The notes under the pieces: generated by a model
What the model saw: the letters and a program-made list of their open reading frames with translations, nothing else
What the model was told of the DNA's origin: nothing
Databases searched by the model: none
Part shown: in pieces, positions 1 to 12,975 of the stretch
Layout of the letters: every line of letters begins with the position of its first letter
How positions within the stretch are numbered: the first letter of the stretch is position 1
Made by a program: the position numbers and the translations under genes
Assembly (NCBI GenBank): GCA_021234155.1
Contig: JAJEKV010000034.1
Location: forward strand, 2,046,001-2,110,000
Reading direction: 5' to 3'
Origin: Isoetes taiwanensis
Lineage: Eukaryota > Streptophyta > Lycopodiopsida > Isoetales > Isoetaceae
Length of the DNA stretch: 64,000 nucleotides

Positions 1-918
1 TCAAAAATAAGGGGCATCCAAAAACATTTGTGTTATGCTCTATTTTATTGAATCATAAATCCAAGAATCTTTTTCTATTATTAATGTCTTCCTGTTATAT
101 GTTCAGGTATATTAGATATTCATATAAACTTATGTTGCTGCTTTAAATGGTTTTAATTCCGTTCATGCTTCAAGATTCACACTTATCTATCAGATATTTA
201 TGCCAACAGTTAGTATCACTGAGGTCCAATCAAGATCCTATCCTGGGATCTCGAACTCATGCCTCTTAGAAGGAATAGTGATGCAAATGAAGATGCAGAA
301 GCATATGAAGCCACAGAACATAAAAGTCTTTCACAAATTGCATCAAGACAAGCAATTTGCCTTATCAATTTGAATTCAGCATGCATGTACCAACACCTAT
401 TTTTTATTCTAGTATGAATGCTAACTACCTTGAAGATCTGATGAGTACTACTAGGAGTATGGTTACAAGAAGGTTGCAAATACTCTAGGTTCAAAAAGTG
501 CTTCAAGCATAGTGATTAGCATAGGGACAAATATATGGGATGACATGGTACACAAATTTCTTGGATGATTTGGTATCTTCACCTCAAGAACTAGTTTATG
601 AATTGCAGAGTTTCTTTATCAAGATGTGCAATAATACCAGGGGATTTCAGAACCGTAAACAGTAGTTCTAATGTGCACCTTATCTTGGCCATTCACTTTT
701 TATGAAAGATGAAATCTTGTGGCATTGGTTATATTTTCCTTCAATTTGATAATATGTCTCTTTTTTAATATGAAGTATTTTATCAAGTTGGCAGTTCGCA
801 TGCGACCATCCTCCCTTGTGTATGCAATTAAATATGTAACAATCTATTACATGGGGGCATCCAAAGTAATTTTATCCTTCTTATATAAAGCAGTATCCAA
901 TTTTTGTTCGCATCTATT
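1..918. other. Non-coding stretch, no gene seen
   Basis: AT-rich sequence whose open frames on both strands are short, have no recognisable motif and no codon periodicity I can support. I see no tRNA, hairpin or repeat here. Confidence 0.5.
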
Positions 919-1590
919 TGTTCCTTCAAAATTACCACAGCATGACACATATGTGGACTCATTTATTGTGGACATTCATGGCGGACAATCATGACACCAT
1001 ATAATCATTTTTTTTGTTCTCACACATTACTTGGACGAGACACATATACATGCTTATTAATTAGGGAGGATTGTGTGACGTCGACACTTCATTTATTACA
1101 GAAGATTGTGGACTCATTTATTGCGGCCATTTATGGCGGACAATCATGACACCTATATAATCATTTTTCTGTTCTCACACATTACTTAGACGAGACACGT
1201 ATACATGGTTATTTATTAGGGAGGATTGCGTGACGTCGACATCTCATTTATTACAGAAGATTTTGTGACGTCGACCTTTAGGCATTTGAAGCTCATGGAC
1301 TGATTTATTGCAGAAGATTTATGCGCCTTGAAAATTACCGCAACATGACACGTGTGTAGACTCATTCATTGCAGGCATTTATGGCAGACAATCATGACAC
1401 CTGTATAATCATTTTTTTGTTCTCACACATTTTCTCCCTTCAAAATTACTTGGACGAGACACCTATACATGTTTATTTATTAGGGAGGATGTCGTGACGT
1501 TGACACCTCATTTATTACAGTGATGTCGACCTTTAGGCATTAAATGAAGCCGATGGACTGATTTATTGCAAAGGTTTTACACGCCATGCC
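919..1590 (+). repeat. Three-copy tandem array, unit about 240 bp
   Basis: Three successive copies begin near 919, 1108 and 1346, each recognised by gactcattyattg followed by a block with acaatcatgacacc, then ataatcatttttt, then tgttctcacacatt, then gagacac and a tcgac-rich block near ttaggcatt. The first copy lacks the second half of the unit; copies two and three share it. Copies differ by scattered substitutions and small indels, so the array is old. No coding potential is apparent. Confidence 0.75.
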
Positions 1591-2964
1591 ACTGGCAGGA
1601 TCTGAAAGCTCTGTTTCCTTCATGGTTTCTCTTCTTGGGAGTGAGTTCGCAAGATCTCAGATGTTCTACTTAATTCAAACAAAAGATATTGTCTTTCATA
1701 ATTGACAGCAGTATTTTGAAATGGATTCGACTTGGATTTAGCAAAGATTTAGTTGGACCTAGCTTGGATCAAAGCAGAATTTCCATGCTGTAAATTATTT
1801 CGTGCAAATCTAAGCTTAAAATTGAAGCATTTCAAGGTTGATCCTTCAGGCGGATCTAGCTGCAATTGCCAGCTTGGCGATGCACTGGAGTTTGCTTTGC
1901 CGGCTGGCGATGCACTGGCGATTTACTGCATCAAACACCTTTTGAGCCAGAGCAAGCAAAAATAGCAACCTGTGATACAATTCGGCACCCTATAATTGCT
2001 TCGTACACCAGCATAGGCATGAGCAATGCAATTACTTTAACTTTCACATGTCTAGAACTGGCATTGTTTCAACTTAACAATATTCGGTGGAGAGAAATGT
2101 TATTGATAAGTTCTAAGTTATTGAACCATACTTGTTAGGATATTAATTTATAGAACCCTGCATAGGGAATGTTATCTTTTAGAGTGGGATATGAATAGAC
2201 CATGTTATGCACATCCTTCCTTCTAGGCCGGGTCACAGTATAGAGCCAAGGGCCAGGAATTGGCAATTCCATAAAATGGGAAATTGACATAGTTATTGGA
2301 TTTAGTGGATAAATTATTTAACCAAGTTGTGTCCCTATGGGGAATGGTTTATGGGATATTGTAAGGAACGATTCTAGGGGACAGGGGGAATTTGTGGGTA
2401 TATTAGAGTATGAATAGTGTAGTCAGCCAGGGGATGGTTGTCCTACTGATAATGTGAAACGGACCTAACCCCTTGGCCTAGGCCATTGCACCGACATGTT
2501 AACATCTAAGTTAACAGTCATGAGATTTATATACTTGCCAATAAAATATACTCTTGCTAAACCATAAATTTACATGCGAGACAAAGCTCGTCAAATTCTT
2601 GGTGCTCCAGTAACTTCCACTAGGGCCTCAAAAAAACGTCCCTCCATAGCAACCTCATCCCCGGACGATCCATTTGAATACCGCATTCTCAGCTCAGGAC
2701 GTACCCTCTTAAACATACACAAACAATTCAAAGAGTTAGTCCACAAGGACTAAGTGGGGAGGAAACATTTTGGGAGCATCCACAACATCAACCACAACAC
2801 AATCTAGCGTATAACATCACCCACAAAGTAATCTAGCATACCCATCAAAGATAAGAACAACAACAATTTTACCTGCTCCACTACGCCCCTGCATTAGTTA
2901 GAACTCAGGCTACAAGCATGTTTACATTCTCATCAATCGTATGTATGTATGCACATATGCCAAG
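1591..2964. other. Non-coding stretch
   Basis: No supportable gene. A short direct repeat, ggcgatgcactgg, occurs twice between about 1876 and 1919. Otherwise unremarkable. Confidence 0.45.
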
Positions 2965-3240
2965 CGTAATCCTTGGGTTGCGACCCCAAGGAGACCACTC
3001 TCTCCATCTGTACGTACAGGGTCTAACTCATCCGTCAGGCCATCTGGCTTGGATGCGAAGTTACACGGCCACCCCACCCCTCCGAAGGTGGGCCGTAAAT
3101 GCAACATGCCATCCATCTAGCCATCTGGAACGGATGCGGAATCTCACGGCCATTCCACCCCTCCGAAGATGGTCCGGTTGCAATGCAAGATGCAACATCA
3201 TCCATCAAGAACTTTACAAGATAGAATATCACCAATAACC
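2965..3240 (+). repeat. Inverted repeat arm 1 (partner at 5.73-5.95 kb)
   Basis: Contains gcgaccccaaggaga, an internal duplication of a block with gatgcg and acggcc followed by cacccctccgaag, and aatgcaagatgc. The same landmarks occur in the same order on the minus strand at 5730-5945, where the internal duplication is absent. This may be the paired ends of a decayed 3-kb element or two oppositely oriented copies of one dispersed repeat. Confidence 0.6.
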
Positions 3241-5729
3241 TTGCAGACTGGTCCAATACGAGATACCATACAATCCTCATGCATCCTTCTTTCAAGAACA
3301 ACCATAGAGCAATGCAACATAATAAAGTTCATACCAAGATATTTCATAACCAAGTGACAACATCTCATTGCCAAATCACAAAGCAAGAACATGAAACTGC
3401 CTTTACTTATTATCAAGCTAGCCTCTATTCTTAAAGGTTCCCTAAACTAGGCCACATACAATGGTACAACCCTGGAGCAAAGAACTCTATGATCCCACCC
3501 TATAATAAGATATCCTAAAAAGGTTTGTAAGAGTCTCTATACTCAATTCAAATACTAGCCCTCTAGGCTAGCAGTAATGCCCCAGGAAATACATGCCACA
3601 ATGACCATCTAATTAGCACAATACAAATGGAAACACACGATACAATGGTCATACTGATCAAAGGCAGATAGGTTAATGGCATTTAGGTGATCAACAATGG
3701 TCTGGAGATACATACACAACGAGCCATTATACTAACCAAAGGCATGCCGTTATAGTTTGGGCGACCACCTAACTATAACCTTGCTAGACATAATTATGCT
3801 TTCGGCTAAGCTTATAAGGTCCCATGGCTGCACTATGGCCAGAAGCTCCCATGCCTGTCAAGACTTCTCTTCCTTCAACATCACACATTTGATACTTTAT
3901 CAACTATTCCCTTAGCTGTACTCCTATTCCATTCAATGTACTAATCCTCTCCCTTAGCTTTTGTATCTTATGGTGCCCCCTTGGCTTCATTTCATAGCTA
4001 TACCCATACCTCCATAAATTCCCTCAGCCCCTTCTTCCCCTAGGAGAAGTGGTGTCCAACATTATTAGGTAATATAATTCTTCTAGTTATATAGAGATGT
4101 CCTAATGAGTAATTCCATTTATTTAGCTTAGCTTCTTGGATCCTTACAAGTTCAAGCGTAAAAGAATCTACTCATGGACCGAGTTCATAGAAGATTCCGT
4201 GAGCACAATACCACAACCATGGAATTATCTCGGTCTCTATGGTTCCACATATGATTTAAAGCAAAGGTCTCTATAACTTAAAACCTAGGAAGCAATATTC
4301 AAATGGTCAAAACCTTATATTCATATTTTAATGTAAATATATGGGGATACCGGACTTTGGTATCCCCTGAAGACAATTGCAACAGGAGGTCACGACAGCG
4401 ACCAGGCTTTTCCAAATACGGCTGAGCGCTGGTTGCATCATGCCCAGTTCTACCACAGAAGCATCAAATTCTAACTAGCATCGACAATTTGGGAGCAAGA
4501 ATCAGATTATGACTCAAGACCAGAGATTATCCATCTCAAAGGTTGGATTTATAGAGATCAGGGAATCAGATTATGGCACATGACCCAAACTAACCAGATG
4601 GAATTGATTTTCATCACCAAGGCGAATTCTGGACAAGGATTTGGACCACAGATTTTCTTTTGGCAGCATGGCAAACAAATCGGGCCACGCTTTTCCCAGA
4701 TCCGGAGGCGCTGGGTTCCAGGCTCTGCGCAAGCTTCCCTTCGGAATTTTATCTCAATTCTATCACACACATGCCACTGGATGTCTTCAGACACAGGTAG
4801 TTTCAAAGCAAGAATCAGATTAGCACATCAAGATCAGAGATTATCACATAAGATCGGCATGGCATCATAAGCGATGTTACCAGGAAATAGTTCAGGCAGG
4901 ACCGGATTCACAGAGGCCTCTTCGGAGTACTAAACCCGAAATCAGCAATAGCCGAGGACAACTAGCCTATCCCAGATGGATTTTACAGCCAAGCAAGAAG
5001 TGGCCTTTCAAATCTAAAGCCAAGGAAACGGTAACTTAAGTGGTTTTATAAGAGGATTCCAAGCACAGAGATGGTTCTATTCGTCTCATGGGTTCCCTTA
5101 CATTTACACAAAAAGACCGATTCAACCATACATCCATCCCCAAACAAGTAAAATCCCCACCTTAGTTCTTCAGATATGCCTCTGCTCCAAATCGATCTGT
5201 GCCTCTTTTGCATCCAACTTCCGGTTCTCTAGTCTTCTCCACCTCCTTCCCCAATTCGGCCAGCCCCTCGGTCCTCTTATATACGTTTATGTCGAGCACC
5301 TGGCAAGCTACCTTGCTGCCAGAAGATCCTGCCAGGTGTAAATCCGGCATGCTACAACTCGAATCCTGCAAGATCGGACCTTATTTGGCCTGATTTGCCT
5401 GCCTGATACCGCTCAACACAGCCACGATTTTGTTCCCCTATTTTCATGGTGCTCACCCATTTGGATTTCATAAATTAAGGTTTTTAAATAACCTTAGCTA
5501 TGGTATTTTTATATTTACATGCTACCACTAGCATGAACCCATGAACACATACCAACAAGGCCTTTAGATGATCTACACAATCTTATACTGAAACATAAGC
5601 CACTAGGTTCGTTACATAATGTGTTAGTTGAGACAATTGTGGATTCTATGATGTTAGATTGTATGGAGAATGCGTGTTTTATTATATGTGCCAGGGATGT
5701 GGTATGGCTTAGCTTGTAAAGGTCCTCGA
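3241..5729. other. Sequence between the inverted arms, no gene seen
   Basis: No open frame has a recognisable domain. If the two arms bound one element, this would be its non-coding interior; I saw no terminal repeat or target duplication to prove that. Confidence 0.35.
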
Positions 5730-5945
5730 TGGTATTCCATCTTGTAAAGATTCTTGATGGGTGTTGTGGCATCTTGCATTGCATTGAACGGCCCATCTTC
5801 GAAGGGGTGAGGCAGCCGTGTAACTCTGCATCCGTGGTCAGAGGGCTAGACAGATGAGTCCAAGGGGAGAGCCCCCTTGTTTTAAGGCCTGTACTTACAG
5901 TGAAATATATCTCCTTGGGGTCGCTATCCAAGGGGCAAGTTGGAT
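5730..5945 (-). repeat. Inverted repeat arm 2
   Basis: On the minus strand this reads gcgaccccaaggaga, then a gatgcagagttacacggc block, then ccccttcgaagatgggccgt, then aatgcaatgcaagatgc, which are the landmarks of the arm at 2965-3240. Confidence 0.6.
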
Positions 5946-7186
5946 TGGATCTTAGATCCTAGGCATGTAGTTATGCATTTAATATGAGACGATGTGAAAT
6001 TAATAGTCTAACCTCTTGCAGGAAAATGGAGCGAGGTAAGTTGCTATAGTCGTGTATTGAACATGGATGTCTTCTGACAAATATACTATGAGCAGAGGCA
6101 GCCGAGGGTTCATCTCTTATTTGGAGAGTCGAGAGATGAACCTTCCGAGGGTTCTGGTTCTATTGGGTCTTCATCAGTAACCTCAGATGGAGAATCTGAG
6201 TGAACTTATTGTATTTTTATTTCTACAGATGTCACTTATTGTATTTTCGTTTGTACAGACATCTTTTATTGTCCTTTGATATGTTGTTAGCATATAAACT
6301 CTATAAATGGTGAATCTATTGTGGTGTGATAGCATGCTGGTGATGTGGTCAGACATTATGCATAGGAGTTGTTGTCACTTTGTGATCAATGTGAATATCT
6401 GTTGAGATTTTGCAGTTCATGAATGTTTAGTATTACATGATAGCTAGGTCTATTTTGTTTTAAATGTAATTGTTCAATGCGGGTGACGACTCATGTCAAA
6501 GGGACTGGGTCTGTCTCATTAATGCAGTACCATAAACAGTTTCCAACTTAAACTTGTCAAACGATAGGAATAACTCATTAGTTATTCTAATTTTCTTGCC
6601 ACTGATGCTATATCCAACATCAGATATCATCACTACTATATTCATTACCAAGACTCCCACATACTAATACACCCCATATCCAACGCGCCCGGCCAATGCG
6701 CCCTGCCACTGGCATCCATTCTTTTCAAAAATGTTGCAATCGCCACTTTGCCTAGCATTCTCCTCAAATTCTGCAATTGCAACTGCTATTCTGTTATATG
6801 GCCATTGGATGCGCAACATGTGGCACTAGATCTAGGCCCCCCATGACTTCACGTTGCACTAATGGCCCAGTGACTTCAATTCCAGTTAGTCAGGCAGTTC
6901 TTTGCGCTGTCGCGCATCGTCCAACCTTCATCGCCTAAATTGAAGGCGCAGGGCTATTCCTGTATACAAAATAGTTCCAAGGCCAATCCACCTTGCGTAA
7001 GGGGTGCATGGGCCTTCGTGAGCAACAAACACAAGAGTTTCAAGTCATACTGCATCTGTAATTCATACTATCGTCGTATATAATACAAAATAGGCCTGTC
7101 TGTCATGCCCTATCGACGGCCAGGAAGACGCCACGTGACACAATTTGAGCCATCTATGGTAAACACGTGCAAAAACTCTTAGAGGC
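5946..7186. other. Non-coding stretch
   Basis: No gene or repeat that I can support. Open frames are short and motif-free on both strands. Confidence 0.4.
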
Positions 7187-7319
7187 TTCTGGAAATTTAT
7201 TGAAGCTTCGTAGATGATGCTCGAGCATCCAGAGGCTTACGAATTGTCCCGCAGTTTGGATTCAGATTCGGGAAGAGGCTTCTGGAAATTTCTTGAAGCT
7301 TCGCACATTATATAAAAAG
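7187..7319 (+). promoter_or_regulatory. Heat-shock promoter: two HSE clusters and a TATA box
   Basis: At 7280-7302 five nGAAn units alternate without error (TTC-2-GAA-2-TTC-2-GAA-2-TTC), the arrangement bound by heat-shock factor trimers. A second five-unit cluster with one mismatch (TTA for TTC) lies at 7187-7209, about 93 bp upstream, with nearly the same surrounding bases (aggcttctggaaattt), so the two clusters look like duplicates. A TATA box (tatataaaaag) follows 6-10 bases after the proximal cluster, at about 7309-7319. Spacing matches classical plant heat-shock promoters and predicts a plus-strand start near 7340-7350. Confidence 0.75.
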
Positions 7320-7339
7320 AACGAAAGGCGAACAATTTG

Positions 7340-8190
7340 AACTCAGACTCTTTCCATATACTAAGAATTGGACAGTCTAAAAGTTTCTTGGTTCAGCTAC
7401 GGCATCTGCTCTGCAGCCATGGTGGCCATGACAAGCCTGTTTTGGCGATCGACTCCATCGTCATGGCTAAAGTTCGTCGGTCGCAGCAGCGAGTTGCTAT
7501 GATTTGGGTTTGGTTCTTTCCCTTTTCCACTTTTGCTGCAACAAGCATATCCAGCTATGGCATGAGTATGCAGTACTTCCTATTCCTTGGTTCTTTAGGC
7601 CTGACAGAACAATGGATATAAGGGCTCTGGAGACTATGGCATCTATGTTTGAGCAGATCCGACAACACTTCTGCTTGGCGATGGCAAAGCTTTCTGCTTG
7701 CTCAAGGCTTCAGTTGGCATATTCAGAGCCTTATTGTGTGCATTTAGAGTAATTATAGTTGGAGTGTAGGATTCGAAAGCCTTATCTATATGACATCCTT
7801 ATCTATATTTGATACATATGACGAAGCTGCATTGTGACAAACAGCTTAAACACTCCGCTATAGATGGCTGAGGGTTTGATGATGATGGCACTGCTTGGGC
7901 AATCAACTAAGGCTTCCAGCATATCCCGAAGCTATCATTAACGCCATTGTTTTCCTTTTTTTTAACTAATTTGTTCACTTGCAGGAGATGCCATGGAGGT
8001 GCTCCATATGGGACAGAACAGGGTTCCAGTAGATCAACTTCATCCTTTTCATCAAGCAAGCCACTTGCTGGATAATACCATACAAGCAGTTGTGGGTTGA
8101 AGTTTTGAAGACTTTAAGGATATAACTATCCTATGGTAAATTTATTGTGTGTTTTAGCTAATCTGCCTGTTAACAGTTTATGTATTTCAG
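7340..8190 (+). other. Possible heat-inducible transcript, product unknown
   Basis: Sequence immediately downstream of the heat-shock promoter. The first ATGs (7420, 7463) open short frames. The frame from 7463 starts MAKVRRSQQRVAM and closes at 7621, and another frame runs 7504-7752. None has a recognisable alpha-crystallin or other heat-shock-protein motif. It could be a non-coding RNA, the relic of a small heat-shock gene, or an unrecognised spliced gene. Confidence 0.25.
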
Positions 8191-9134
8191 AATTTTACAC
8201 TCTTTGTTGGGCTTTAAATTTAAGAGGGAGGTAAAGTATACATGTGGAAACCAAGTTGATTAATATTTGTCTCATTTTGTTCTGAATACAGAAGACACAT
8301 TTGATGCATTTGACACAGATAAGGAACAAGCAGACGTGCATTTGGAATTTCCTAGAGCATGTTCTTCTGCATGTAAGTTCGTGAAGCAAAGAAGAGGATG
8401 CATTTCACACATTGTGGAGGTGATATGAGGATTAATATGCTGTCTTCGTTGTTCATTACTCTTTTTTTTTTTTTTGAAGAACTGTGTCATCAATATATTA
8501 AAAGAATGGTAATGTTACAATACTCTGAAGAGTGCTAAGCAATCTGGAGCTGGAGTAAAGGACACCCAATCAGAGTAATCAGATTTATATTATTTTCAAC
8601 TTAATCAGAGTAAGTTATTTAGAATGTTTGTATTTTAATATCAATGTAGAATCCCTTGAGTCTAGATGATGACAATCATTTTTGGTATGTACTTATTAAA
8701 TGCTACCGAAGGTTAGAGTGCATTTGTATTGTCCAGATGAGGTATTGTGCAGATGAGAGCCTTTACATTATCTTCTATGATCATTTTGAAGGGCAAATTG
8801 TGGGCTATTTTAAGACAACTAAACAATAGGTTTTTCCATGTTGGCAACAACAACCAAATGTATGTATCTCTCCTCTATAAAGGATGCATTCCAACATCAA
8901 TAAATCATGACGTTCTAACTTTCTAACGTATGTGTAATTTAATAGAACATTGGGACCTAGCATATTGTGATGAGGTATTTTGTGTTATTGATGGATGCAA
9001 TTAAACTATGTCCCTTCATTCCCAAATGATTCCTCATAGATTTTAAACTTTTGGAACAATTTAACTTGGTTAAGAACTTAATTCAATTTGATCATATGTT
9101 TAGGGCATTGCCATTTACATATACAAGAAATTTA
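8191..9134. other. Non-coding stretch
   Basis: AT-rich, no supportable gene. A T-run lies at 8462-8476. Confidence 0.4.
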
Positions 9135-9160
9135 TCGCGGCGGCCTTGCGGCCGCCGCGA
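9135..9160. repeat. GC-rich perfect hairpin
   Basis: Arms of 11 bp (tcgcggcggcc, 9135-9145, and its complement 9150-9160) enclose a 4-base ttgc loop. It is isolated in AT-rich DNA and is not followed by a T-tract. Confidence 0.8.
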
Positions 9161-9853
9161 ACATTTCTCTTCTCCAACACGCTGCAAAAGAAGTTTTGTG
9201 CTAAGTCGAATAGATCTCAATTCTGGACATCCTTGAGATGCGACGATAGAGATGTATGTTGATTCAGTTCACATACTGTGAGGCAGGTCAAGACATGCAT
9301 GTTCGACCCCATATTCTTTGCAAGAACGGTCTAGAGTGCCCAACATAGAATATTCCCCATAACTACTGCAATTTAATGGCCTCGAAAAAATTTAGAACAC
9401 GCGAAATGATAATAATACACTCCACAAATAATGGAATATTACAAACTACCTATATGTAGAGATGAGACAAATAGTAAGTAGATTTCAAAGTTAGTTACAG
9501 TTTGTGTACATTCTCATATACAACTATAGTCCTGAGATTTTGTTTGTACATGACCACTTATACCGACAAATTAAGGGTCTCTAGCCAAGTGGATGGGCAT
9601 GAGTCCCTTGAAAAATAGGACAATACTTCTGTGTCAAAGAGTGGTCATATGAGACAGGCAAGAAGCTTCTCAAGGAGCAACTATTGTCTTTGAAGTAACC
9701 ATGGTAAACCACAGTGTTGCCATTTTTTATGACACTCAATCTAAGCTCATAATGAACAAATGAACTTGGAACATGCATTTTTGGCACTGATCACCTTATT
9801 AAGGGCAAGGGATTCACCGTGGAAAATACACACACGATCTAGAGAGCACAGAC
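9161..9853. other. Non-coding stretch
   Basis: No gene or repeat that I can support. Confidence 0.4.
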
Positions 9854-9897
9854 TTCAAGAAACACCCCAGAATTTAAGCCCCGGGGTGTTTCTTGAA
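9854..9897. repeat. Perfect 15-bp inverted repeat
   Basis: ttcaagaaacacccc at 9854-9868 is exactly complementary to 9883-9897, with a 14-base spacer that ends next to a ccccgggg palindrome. The origin could be a MITE or a recombination relic. Confidence 0.8.
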
Positions 9898-12360
9898 ACG
9901 TGAAATCAAGGTAGAAGCAATTCAGGAGGTTGAAATCGGACAGAATGTAAGGTGAATTGGCCAGAATGTGAGGTAAAAGTGCCAGAATGCGCAGCTAAAA
10001 CATAGAAAACTCTGCCCGTCGGAAGAACGCAGGGTAAAGTCATCGTGCTCGCTTGCTTTAAAAATTCACAACATTCTTGAAAAGAAGAATTATTGACACG
10101 TGGCATGACATGGTGGACGCATCTGAATTGCTTCCACCTTAATTTACGTTTTAATATTGTGCGAGATACAGGAAAACCCTATGTAGTTTAATGGGGGATG
10201 GATTGAGGCGAGACCATTGACCTATGTATTCGTTTGTGTAATAGCGTATAGATTCTACATACGTTCCGGTGTGCAAATGCACGTTTGACGCATTAACGGT
10301 CAGGATTCCACAAAAATTCCAAAGCTGATGACGTGACATTCTTCGTCGCCGTTGAAATCCTAGTTCACAAAGTCCGGCTATGGCGACCCGTCGCTTGCAC
10401 AATGCATACAACAGGAGTTCTTATTATGGCCCAAATTCTTCATAATTGTCTCCTGATCCGAGCGAAATGATGAAGTAATGAGTCGGATCGAACACCCAAA
10501 AGAAAAAGCCAAGATAATGAAGAGAATCGATGTTTTTGAGCTTGTGAATCTGCTAAAAAACAAGATCTGTATGTACACAAGCACCGATGCTTTGGCTCAT
10601 TGAGTCGGAAAGCCTGTGAGTAATGGACACAGAGCTTGGCCAAACGTGACTCTAGCGGCTAGTCCGTGACCTGCCTCGAGCAAAACAGGGACAAATAACA
10701 ATACGGCTTTCTGCCCAATTCTGACCATTTCTGCAACAATCCCTTTGCAATCCTTCCTTTTAATAAGAAAATGAAATGGGTTTTCCTTTCCGGTGAGGTC
10801 TTTGGTCATAAACCCAAGTGCCAAAGCGTCTTTCTTCCAAGCCTCTTTTGCAGAGAGACCTCTTCTCCATGACAAAAGTTTTCTGATTGGGCGAAAGATA
10901 TAACGAAAGGGGATTTTTGCACAGCACAGATACAGGGGATTTTTTTCCCCTATTTTTTTTATTGCAGAGCATCAAGTCTCTCTCTTTCAGGCCGATTAGT
11001 GTTTTTTTCCCCTCTCTTCTTTTAGTAACAGGAGTGCTTGTGGCAAAGTTCTTCATTCAGACTAGCTTTTTTTCCATTTCTCTGTTGTCTTCTTCCACCT
11101 TAATTCTTGCAGACCGACACTTGTAGAAGAATCGATTCTTCATAGCAAAAACAGAAGGTGCAGAGACGGGATTTTTGTTCCCTATTGATGACTGTTTGGC
11201 CGATTCTTCCATCGATTCTCTTCTTTTGCATGTAAGAGAGCTTAATGCTGCATCAATTCTTCCATTGATTCTTCTATTCGATTCTTCTTCTGCATGCGAG
11301 AGGTTTTAACAGGGACGAAGATGGGCACAGCAATGTCTTCAGAATTCGCTATGGCACAGGAATGAGAACCAGAAGATGAATGGAGTCCGTTGCCGGACAG
11401 CAGCCGCCATAGCCAAAGAACTAGCATTTTTTTTTTTTCGATCATTTTATCTGGCTTTTTTCTTTGTTTCCCTATTTTTTCCTTCCGGAAATACGTGGCA
11501 ACATTAGAGGCAAGCATCAAGATCGGATATACTGAAAGAATCTTTCCAATAATAATTATACATGTATTGATAATGCCAAATCATATCATATCGCCTCCAA
11601 CATGGCACCTCCATAGAAAAGTCTTCATCTTAGAAACAACCATTGGCTTATCAATTATTTGAGTTAAGGAGAATGCTCATAAGCCATCAAATGGTGCAAA
11701 ATAGTGTTTCCAAAATAGCTTCAAAGCAAAAGCCTTAACTTTGCTCCCTTAATTTAGTCAAGCATCCAACTATCCAGTCAAAAAGGAAATCTATGTAATG
11801 GAAACAATCCATACCTCCCCCTACCTTTGTCCCCTTGCTAATAGCTAAAACCCACGTAATGAAAACAAAACAGAAGTTGGGTCTGCGTTTTTGGCGGAAG
11901 ATGGCTCCTGTGTCGACACGTGCACGCTCCCTCCAACGCGGAATCGAAGTTGGGTCGACGATTCCGCTTAGCCAGTGAAGAATGGCTCTTTGATGCTTCT
12001 GCGAACCGGTTTCTTGCTTCTATTAACTGGTTATCTGCAAGCTTAAATCAGTCTGAAAGCTTCTCCTCTGCAAATCAGTTCTTTGCAAGCTTGAAATCTT
12101 CAAATCGGTTGTCTGCAAGATTCGGTTCAAAATCTGTTCTTTTTTTGCTTCAAATGGGTGCATCCCCAGTGCTTCTGCTTAAGTCGATGCATTCCTGAGA
12201 TAAGAAATCAGTGCTTTTGCTTTCAAAGTGATGCATCCCGATGAGGAAAAATCGGTGCTTCCAGCTACAAATCGGTGCATCTCAAGAAAAACTGGTGTCT
12301 TCTGCTTCAAACCCTTAAATCCAGCACCAGAAAAAATGCATCCCAACTTCTGTTTTGTAG
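9898..12360. other. Non-coding stretch with degenerate short repeats
   Basis: No gene recognised. From about 11,980 to 12,330 the sequence is a decayed short tandem repeat built on words such as tctgcaa, gcttctgctt and aaatcggt. T-rich and C-rich runs at 10,940-11,010 and 11,410-11,470 produce spurious hydrophobic open frames. Confidence 0.4.
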
Positions 12361-12472
12361 GGGAATGGCAGTGGGTCTGCCATTCCGGCACACACAAGAG
12401 ACCCGCTCCCGGCTACCGCCAGTCGCGGGGCCCCTCCTGTGGTGTCGGAATGGCATCCCCACTGCCATTCCC
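12361..12472. repeat. Imperfect long inverted repeat
   Basis: gggaatggcagtggg near 12,361 followed by tgccattcc pairs with 12,439-12,472 on the opposite strand (ggaatggcatccccactgcc). Arms are about 35 bp with a few mismatches and the loop is GC-rich. It lies just outside the HUH endonuclease element. Confidence 0.65.
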
Positions 12473-12797
12473 CCATACAACTTATATCCCCTTGCTAATA
12501 TTCCAATGTCTAAGATTAATATACAAAACATGATGTCTAAAAGGTCAAGAGGATGTAACACATTGATGGAACAGATAGTAATATATAGCAACAATATCAT
12601 CACATCACAGATACGATGTTTGCTAATGTCTTTCTTTTTTTAAACCAGAATTGCCATGGGGCGGAATTCCAGCCCTTAAGTGCAAGTCAAGATGGGGTCA
12701 AATCCCCAATATTTGACTTACCCATGATCCAACCAAACCAGTGAATAAATACAACATCTCAAAAATTCGGAGTTTGACCAAACAAATAATTATGAGC

Positions 12798-12881
12798 CTG
12801 GGGAGTCGGACTCCCCAGTAGAAGTTCCGACGCTCATCCAAGCATACTAGGAATCCCAGAAGAGGGATGCCTAGTATGCTT
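12798..12881. repeat. Two adjacent strong hairpins beside the HUH element
   Basis: Hairpin 1 at 12,798-12,818 has perfect 10-bp arms (ctggggagtc). Hairpin 2 has 18-bp arms with one mismatch at 12,840-12,857 (aagcatactaggaatccc) and 12,864-12,881. They lie 95-180 bp outside the left direct repeat of the element coding the HUH endonuclease. HUH enzymes typically recognise stem-loops at origins or element ends, so these are candidate terminal structures; that role is inferred. Confidence 0.75.
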
Positions 12882-12975
12882 AGGGGCCGAAGCCCACTAA
12901 CAAACCAAAGAAGTCAGTATCAGCATATTGTTTGAAGCATAGAATTTCAAAGACAGCATTGAAAATTTCGGCCAC

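Noticed and set aside
719-994. Open frame of 91 codons at 719-994
   Set aside because: Hydrophobic and Ser-rich without motif, and it overlaps the start of a tandem repeat array; typical of AT-rich non-coding DNA.
9281-9330. tRNA-like gttcgacc motif
   Set aside because: The flanking sequence does not form a cloverleaf and there is no matching A-box upstream. No tRNA or rRNA gene was found anywhere in the window.
10887-11126. Hydrophobic open frame that looks like a membrane protein
   Set aside because: Produced by runs of T and C in low-complexity sequence; no start context, splice support or family resemblance.
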